Shown here: positions 59,256 to 64,000 of the stretch, piece by piece
How positions within the stretch are numbered: the first letter of the stretch is position 1
How the letters are laid out: every line of letters starts with the position of its first letter
Assembly: GCF_028993575.1 (NCBI RefSeq)
Contig: NZ_CP118615.1
Span: 2,170,001 to 2,234,000 of the forward strand
Direction: 5' to 3'
DNA: 64,000 nucleotides
DNA from: Micromonospora cathayae
Lineage (GTDB): Bacteria > Actinomycetota > Actinomycetes > Mycobacteriales > Micromonosporaceae
Made by a program: the position numbers and the translations under genes
The notes under the pieces: model-generated
Seen by the model: the letters and a program-made list of their open reading frames with translations, nothing else
Databases searched by the model: none
What the model was told of the DNA's origin: nothing

Positions 59256-60509
59256 ATGCGCATCCGTACCGCGGGTGTGGTCGCCGCCTTCGCCCTGGCG
59301 CTCGCCGCGTCCGGCTGCGGTGGCAGCGACAGCAGCGACGAGCCGGCCGCCCAGGAGTCCACCAAGGCCTCCGGTGGCGAACTGGTGATCTGGGCCGACG
59401 ACAAGCGGACCGCCGCTCTCCAGCCCTTCGCCGACAAGTTCGGCCAGGAGAACGGCGTCACCGTCAAGGTCGAAGCCATCTCCAAGGACCTGCAGACCAA
59501 CTTCGTCACCGCCGCCCAGCAGGGCAACGGGCCGGACGTCGTGGTCGGCGCACACGACTGGATCGGCAACCTGGTCCAGAACGGCGCGATCGAGCCGGTG
59601 CAGCTCGCCGCCGACAAGAAGAGCGCGTTCAGCGAGATCTCCATCAAGGCGGTCACCTTCAACGGCCAGGTCTACGGCGTCCCGTACGCCCAGGAGAACC
59701 TGGCGCTGATCCGCAACACCGAGCTGGCCCCCGAAGCGCCGAAGACGATCGAGGACCTGGTCGCCACCGGCAAGAAGCTCAAGGCGGAGAAGAAGGTCAC
59801 CGAGACCCTCTGCCTCCAGGTCGGCCAGAACGGCGACGCGTACCACATCTACCCGCTGTACACCTCCGGCGGCGGATACCTCTTCGGCACCACCGCCAAC
59901 GGCGACTACGACCCGAAGGACCTCGGCGTCGGCAAGCCGGAGTCGATCGAGGCGTTCAAGAAGATCGGCGCGCTCGGTGAGAAGGGCGAGGGCGTGCTCA
60001 AGCGCTCCATCGCCGACACCAACTCCATCGCCACCTTCACCAGCAAGAAGTGCGCCTTCCTGGCCTCCGGCCCGTGGGCGATCACCGACGTGAAGAAGGC
60101 CGGCCTGAAGTACGACATCTCCCCGGTCCCCGGCTTCGCCGGTGGCAAGGAGGCCCAGCCGTTCGTGGGCGTCCAGGCGTTCTACGTCGCCGCGAAGGGC
60201 AAGAACAAGGCCCTGGCCCAGGAGTTCGTCGCCAACTACACCAGCACCCCCGAGCTGGCCGTGGCCCTCTACAACGCCGAGCCGCGTCCCCCGGCGCTGA
60301 CCGCCGCCCTCGACCAGGTCAAGGGCAGCGACCCCGACCTGGTCAAGTTCCAGGAGGCCGGCAAGAACGGCCAGGTGCTCCCGGCGATCCCGGCGATGGC
60401 CGCGATCTGGGACCCGTTCGGTAAGGCCGAGGCGGCCGTCATCGGTGGCGCGGACCCGACGACCACCGTCACCGCCGCCGGCAAGACGATCGCCGGCTCG
60501 ATCAAGTAA
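59256..60509 (+). CDS. malE: Maltose/maltodextrin ABC transporter substrate-binding lipoprotein
   Basis: A 417-residue lipoprotein of SBP family 1. Lipobox-like LAASGC gives a lipidated Cys at residue 21. The mature protein resembles E. coli MalE: ELVIWADDKRTAALQPFADK at its start, then KVEAISKDLQTNFVTAAQQG with NGPDVVVGAHDWIGN, NGQVYGVPYAQENLALIRNT and ASGPWAITDVKKAGLKYDIS. It would present maltose or maltodextrins to MalFG. The ATG at 59256 has ACAGGAG 6 nt upstream. It overlaps malF by one base (TAATG). No malK lies here; an ATPase such as a shared MsiK is expected elsewhere. Confidence 0.95.
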   Translation: MRIRTAGVVAAFALALAASGCGGSDSSDEPAAQESTKASGGELVIWADDKRTAALQPFADKFGQENGVTVKVEAISKDLQTNFVTAAQQGNGPDVVVGAHDWIGNLVQNGAIEPVQLAADKKSAFSEISIKAVTFNGQVYGVPYAQENLALIRNTELAPEAPKTIEDLVATGKKLKAEKKVTETLCLQVGQNGDAYHIYPLYTSGGGYLFGTTANGDYDPKDLGVGKPESIEAFKKIGALGEKGEGVLKRSIADTNSIATFTSKKCAFLASGPWAITDVKKAGLKYDISPVPGFAGGKEAQPFVGVQAFYVAAKGKNKALAQEFVANYTSTPELAVALYNAEPRPPALTAALDQVKGSDPDLVKFQEAGKNGQVLPAIPAMAAIWDPFGKAEAAVIGGADPTTTVTAAGKTIAGSIK

Positions 60510-62149
60510 TGACCACGTCGCTGTCCGGCCCGGGGTCTGCCAGCCAGGCCCCGGGCCGGGAGCCCACCGGCTCCCGGCCCGCGCGGAAGCGCCGTACCGC
60601 GCGCAACGACGCGCCGATCACCCTCACCGGCCTCGCGGTCAAGGTGATCCTGCTCGGCCTGACCGCCGGGATCGCGGTCTGGGCCGCCTTCCCGCTCGTC
60701 GAGGGCGAGAAGTGGGCCGGGTTGGCGCTGCTGGCGGCCACCACCGCCGGCCTCTTCTACCTGTACCTGACCCCCCGGCACATCCCGGCCAAGTACCTGG
60801 TCCCCGGCACGCTGTTCCTGATCGCGTTCCAGGTCCTCCCGGTGCTGTACACGGCCAGCACCGCGTTCACCAACTTCGGCGACGGCCACCGGGGCGACAA
60901 GGACGACGCGATCGTCGCCATCCAGACCGCCTCGGTGAAGCAGGTGCCCGGCTCCGCCGAGTACGCCCTCTCCGTCGCCACCAAGGGCGACCCGGCCACC
61001 GGGCCGCTGGTCTTCCTGGTCTCCGACCCGGCGACCGGCACCGTCTCCGCCGGTGACGCCGGCGGGCTGACCCGGCTGGACGCCGCCGACGTCACCGTCG
61101 CCCCCGGCGGCAAGGTCACCGCAGCCGAGGGCTACACGATCCTCAACTTCGGTCAGGCCGGCGCACGCAGCCAGGAGATCACCGACCTGGTGGTGCCGAC
61201 CGACGCCGGCGCGCTGCGCTCGTCCGGCCTGTCCCGCGCCTACGAGGGGCGGGCGGTCCGGGCGTACGACCAGGGCTGCGACTGCATCCGGGACAGCGAG
61301 ACCGGCAAGACCTGGACGGCGGACGAGGCGGTCGGCTCCTTCGTCGCCGCCGACGGTGAGCGGCTCGCCCAGGGCTGGAAGGTCAACGTCGGGCTGTCGA
61401 ACTTCACCCGGGTGATCACCGACGGGAACATCTCCGGGCCGTTCTTCGGCACGCTGATCTGGAACTTCGCCTTCGCGATCGGCTCCACCGGCGGGACGTT
61501 CCTGCTCGGCATGTTCATCGCGCTGGCCCTGCACTCGCCCCGGATGCGGTACACCAACCTTTACCGGGTGCTGCTGATCCTGCCGTACGCCATGCCGTCG
61601 TTCGCGATGCTGCTGGTCTGGCGGGACATGTTCAACACCGACTTCGGCCTGGTCAACAACCTGTTCGGGCTCGGCGTGAACTGGTTCGGCGGGGAGTGGA
61701 CGGCCCGGTTCGCGGTGATCCTGGTGCAACTCTGGCTCGGGTACCCGTACATGTTCCTGGTCGCCACCGGGGCGTTGCAGGCCATCCCGCGCGAGCTGAC
61801 CGAGGCCACCTCGGTCGACGGGGCGTCGCCCTGGCAGTCGTTCCGGGCGGTCACCCTGCCGCTGCTGCTGGTCGCGCTCTCCCCGCTGCTGATCGCGTCG
61901 TTCGCGTACAACTTCAACAACTTCAACGCGATCTACCTGACCACCGAGGGCGCGCCCTTCCCGGCGGACAACCCGACCAACGGCGCGACCGACCTGCTGA
62001 TCACGTACACCTACCGGCTGGCCTTCGGCGGGCAGGGCGCGGAGTTCGGCTTCGCCGCGGCGATCTCGCTGTTCATCTTCACCATCGTGGCGGTGGTGTC
62101 GGCGGTGAGCTTCCGGCGTACCCGTAAGCAGGAGGAGGTGTACTCGTGA
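60509..62149 (+). CDS. malF: Maltose ABC transporter permease MalF
   Basis: A 546-residue permease with eight predicted helices. Three N-terminal helices (~36-56, ~70-88, ~97-117) are followed by a large periplasmic P2-type loop (~120-300) as in E. coli MalF, then the core helices. The EAA motif that docks on the ATPase reads LTEATSVDGASPWQSFRAVT. The loop contains DQGCDCIRDSETG with two Cys, perhaps a disulphide. Starts at the TAATG junction with malE and ends in a GTGA overlap with malG, so the three are co-translated. Confidence 0.95.
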   Translation: MTTSLSGPGSASQAPGREPTGSRPARKRRTARNDAPITLTGLAVKVILLGLTAGIAVWAAFPLVEGEKWAGLALLAATTAGLFYLYLTPRHIPAKYLVPGTLFLIAFQVLPVLYTASTAFTNFGDGHRGDKDDAIVAIQTASVKQVPGSAEYALSVATKGDPATGPLVFLVSDPATGTVSAGDAGGLTRLDAADVTVAPGGKVTAAEGYTILNFGQAGARSQEITDLVVPTDAGALRSSGLSRAYEGRAVRAYDQGCDCIRDSETGKTWTADEAVGSFVAADGERLAQGWKVNVGLSNFTRVITDGNISGPFFGTLIWNFAFAIGSTGGTFLLGMFIALALHSPRMRYTNLYRVLLILPYAMPSFAMLLVWRDMFNTDFGLVNNLFGLGVNWFGGEWTARFAVILVQLWLGYPYMFLVATGALQAIPRELTEATSVDGASPWQSFRAVTLPLLLVALSPLLIASFAYNFNNFNAIYLTTEGAPFPADNPTNGATDLLITYTYRLAFGGQGAEFGFAAAISLFIFTIVAVVSAVSFRRTRKQEEVYS

Positions 62150-63063
62150 CCACAGCGACGGGACCGGCCACCGCGAGCGTGGCCACCGCCCCGGTCAACC
62201 GCAACGCCGGGCGGAACCGGTGGTTCGCCCAGGTCGGCTGGCGGCACCTGGTCGGCGTGCTCGGGGTGGTGTTCAGCCTCTTCCCGATCCTGTTCGTGTT
62301 CTCGGCGGCGCTCAACCCGCTGGGCACCCTCTCCTCCACCGAGCTGGTGCCCACCGACGGGGTGTCGTTCGGCAACTTCGGCGAGTTGTTCGAGCGGACC
62401 GCCTTCGAGCGGTGGTTCCTCAACTCGCTGCTGATCGCCGGGCTGGCGTCGTTCATCTCGGTGTTCCTGTCGGCGCTGGCCGCGTACGCGTTCTCCCGGA
62501 TGCGGTTCCGGGGCCGACGGGTCGGGCTGCTGTCGCTGCTGCTGATCCAGATGTTCCCGCAGTTCCTGGCGATCGTGGCGATCTTCCTGATCTTCGGCAC
62601 CATCACCGAGCTGTGGCCGGAGATCGGCTTCAACACCCCGTGGGGGCTGATGCTGCTCTACCTCGGTGGGGCGCTCGGGGTGAACACCTGGCTGATGAAG
62701 GGCTTCTTCGACACGCTCCCCCGGGAGCTGGACGAGTCGGCCACCATGGACGGCGCGACGCACGCCCAGGTCTTCTTCCGGATCATGCTGCCGCTGGTGG
62801 CCCCGATCCTGGCGGTCACCGGGCTGCTCGCCTTCATCAGCACCATCAACGAGTTCCTGATGGCGAACGTGTTCCTGACCGACTCGGAGTCGAAGACCCT
62901 GGCGGTCGGCATGTACGGCATGTTGCAGGGCAACGAGCGGAACAACAACTTCGGCATCTTCGCGGCGGCCACCCTGCTCACCGCGATCCCGACCGTGCTG
63001 GTGTTCCAGGCGTTGCAGCGGTACATCGTCTCCGGCCTCACCGCCGGAGCGGTCAAGGGGTGA
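62146..63063 (+). CDS. malG: Maltose ABC transporter permease MalG
   Basis: A 305-residue permease with six predicted helices. The EAA motif is LPRELDESATMDGATHAQVF followed by FRIMLPLVAPILAVTGLLAF. The N-terminal part has VVFSLFPILFVFSAALNPLG. It pairs with MalF as the membrane channel for maltodextrins. The GTG at 62146 overlaps the malF stop. A terminator hairpin follows 60 nt downstream, so the malEFG transcript probably ends there. Confidence 0.95.
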   Translation: MTTATGPATASVATAPVNRNAGRNRWFAQVGWRHLVGVLGVVFSLFPILFVFSAALNPLGTLSSTELVPTDGVSFGNFGELFERTAFERWFLNSLLIAGLASFISVFLSALAAYAFSRMRFRGRRVGLLSLLLIQMFPQFLAIVAIFLIFGTITELWPEIGFNTPWGLMLLYLGGALGVNTWLMKGFFDTLPRELDESATMDGATHAQVFFRIMLPLVAPILAVTGLLAFISTINEFLMANVFLTDSESKTLAVGMYGMLQGNERNNNFGIFAAATLLTAIPTVLVFQALQRYIVSGLTAGAVKG

Positions 63064-63123
63064 AACCAGCCCTACCGGCAAGGGCGTCGGCGTAAGGCCG
63101 GCGTACACCGGAGCAGTCGCGTG

Positions 63124-63170
63124 CTGCCCGTCGGGTCGACACCGACCCGGCGGGCAGTTCGTCTTCTTTC
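63124..63170 (+). terminator. Rho-independent terminator after malG
   Basis: CTGCCCGTCGGGTCG (63124-63138) pairs with CGACCCGGCGGGCAG (63143-63157) over 15 bp with one G-U and a 4-nt loop, then TTCGTCTTCTTTC, the most T-rich tail of any hairpin in the window. Confidence 0.85.
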
Positions 63171-63203
63171 CCCTGATGTCCTGACGGAAAGGGCTCCAGC
63201 ATC

Positions 63204-64000
63204 ATGCAACCGCACCACGACGGATCCGCCCGGTACGTCCCCGACCAGGCCCCGGACCTCGGCGACACGGTTCCGGTCTTCGTCCGGGTACCGGCCGGCA
63301 GTGACGTGCGCCAGGTGCACGTCCGTACCACCCCGGACGGCGAGCCGCGCTTCGCCGAGGCGGTGGTGGACCGGCGCGACGGCGACGACGTCTGGTGGCG
63401 GGCCGACGTCGAGGTCCGCAACCCGGTCAGCAACTACCGGTTCCTGCTCACCGGAGCACGCGGCACCCGCTGGCTCAACGCCGCCGGTCCGGTCGACCAC
63501 GACGTCCCGGACGCCGGCGACTTCAAGCTGGTCACGTACGCCCCGCCGCCGGCCTGGGCCCGGGACGCGGTGATCTACCAGATCTTCCCGGACCGGTTCG
63601 CCCGCTCGGCGGCGGCGGACGGCCGGACCGCCCCCGACTGGGCGATCCCCTGCGACTGGGACACCCCGGTCGTCGGGCGCGGCCCGGAGACCCCGCGCCA
63701 GTTCTACGGCGGGGACCTGGACGGCGTCACCGAACACCTGGACCACCTGGACCGGCTCGGCGTGAACACCGTCTACCTGACGCCGGTCTTCCCGGCCCGG
63801 TCCAACCACCGGTACGACGCGGCCAGCTTCGACCACGTCGACCCGCTGCTGGGCGGGGACGCCGCCCTGGCCCGGCTCGCCGACGCGGTGCACGCCCGGG
63901 GCTGGCGGCTGCTCGGCGACATCACCAGCAACCACACCGGCGACGCCCACGAGTGGTTCACCGCCGCAGCGGCCGACCGGCACGCCGCCGAGCGGGAGCT
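63204..64000 (+). CDS. GH13 alpha-amylase/neopullulanase-type enzyme, N-terminal part
   Basis: The frame from the ATG at 63204 stays open to the right edge (265 codons) and is incomplete. It starts MQPHHDGSARYVPDQAPDLG, then has a CBM34-like N-terminal beta domain (~15-115; SDVRQVHVRTTPDGEPRFAE, NYRFLLTGARGTRWLNAAGP) that marks maltogenic amylases, neopullulanases and cyclomaltodextrinases. The GH13 barrel begins at AWARDAVIYQIFPDRFARS and reaches the first conserved region GDITSNHTGDAHEWF. No signal peptide, so it should degrade imported maltodextrins in the cytosol. It lies after the malG terminator and may be read through or from its own promoter. Confidence 0.92.
   Translation, partial: MQPHHDGSARYVPDQAPDLGDTVPVFVRVPAGSDVRQVHVRTTPDGEPRFAEAVVDRRDGDDVWWRADVEVRNPVSNYRFLLTGARGTRWLNAAGPVDHDVPDAGDFKLVTYAPPPAWARDAVIYQIFPDRFARSAAADGRTAPDWAIPCDWDTPVVGRGPETPRQFYGGDLDGVTEHLDHLDRLGVNTVYLTPVFPARSNHRYDAASFDHVDPLLGGDAALARLADAVHARGWRLLGDITSNHTGDAHEWFTAAAADRHAAERE

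Overview
The window is a contiguous piece of chromosome from a very GC-rich actinobacterium, most likely Micromonosporaceae and probably Micromonospora or a close relative. The basis is almost exclusive G/C at third codon positions, frequent GTG starts, TANNNT -10 boxes that often sit 5-8 nt before a start codon (leaderless transcripts), overlapping ATGA/GTGA/TGATG gene junctions, actinobacterial families (DUF4383 pairs, actinobacterial-type MetRS, protein-O-mannosyltransferase) and small intergenic hairpins beginning CCGCGTTGATCATGAAG, a pattern I associate with this family from memory. I see no phage, IS element, CRISPR array or rRNA. One tRNA, Gln(UUG), is present.

Layout. 1-12.2 kb: a patchwork of single genes, including a secreted multidomain sugar dehydrogenase, a secreted subtilisin-type protease, acetyltransferases, a Pro/Gly/Tyr-repeat membrane protein, a phosphopantetheinyl transferase, a VWA-domain pair and a secreted HNH nuclease. 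12.6-22.7 kb: housekeeping (pmt divergent to rsmI, metG, a TatD-family nuclease) with a small AraC-VOC operon, an esterase-like hydrolase and an unrecognised 415-aa protein. 22.7-32.9 kb: a bidirectional peptide-utilisation locus. One arm carries M19 dipeptidase, substrate-binding lipoprotein, two permeases, an M24/creatinase-like protein, an alpha/beta hydrolase and a two-module Lrp/AsnC regulator. The other arm carries the two transporter ATPases. A 30-nt palindrome lies in the ATPase leader. Both metallo-hydrolase homologues have changed metal-ligand positions, so the true substrate may not be an ordinary dipeptide. This is my best candidate for an undescribed system.

33.1-47.3 kb: a core block of rsmA, an apparent 23-codon micro-gene, ispE, an ABC-F ATPase, two DUF4383 proteins, a TetR regulator, tRNA-Gln, glmU, prs, rplY, pth and the sulfate-activation set cysQ-cysD-cysN. 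cysD changes codon usage abruptly in mid-gene. 47.3-55.9 kb: galE-galK, a CBS-domain protein, trpS, a 2'-5' RNA ligase-like protein, a YihY/BrkB membrane protein, an SRPBCC protein, and a secreted protein made of three 83-residue cysteine-containing repeats. 56-64 kb: a maltose/maltodextrin regulon with a GH13 alpha-glucosidase, a LacI-type regulator, malE-malF-malG and the start of a second GH13 enzyme, with GCAA/TTGC inverted repeats in both promoter regions.

A recurring small-scale feature is direct duplication of sequence spanning a stop codon at gene 3' ends (protease, phosphopantetheinyl transferase, the 415-aa protein, malR). Most convergent or terminal gene ends carry GC-rich perfect hairpins without strong U-tracts. 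All functions are assigned from sequence reading alone; no database search was possible.
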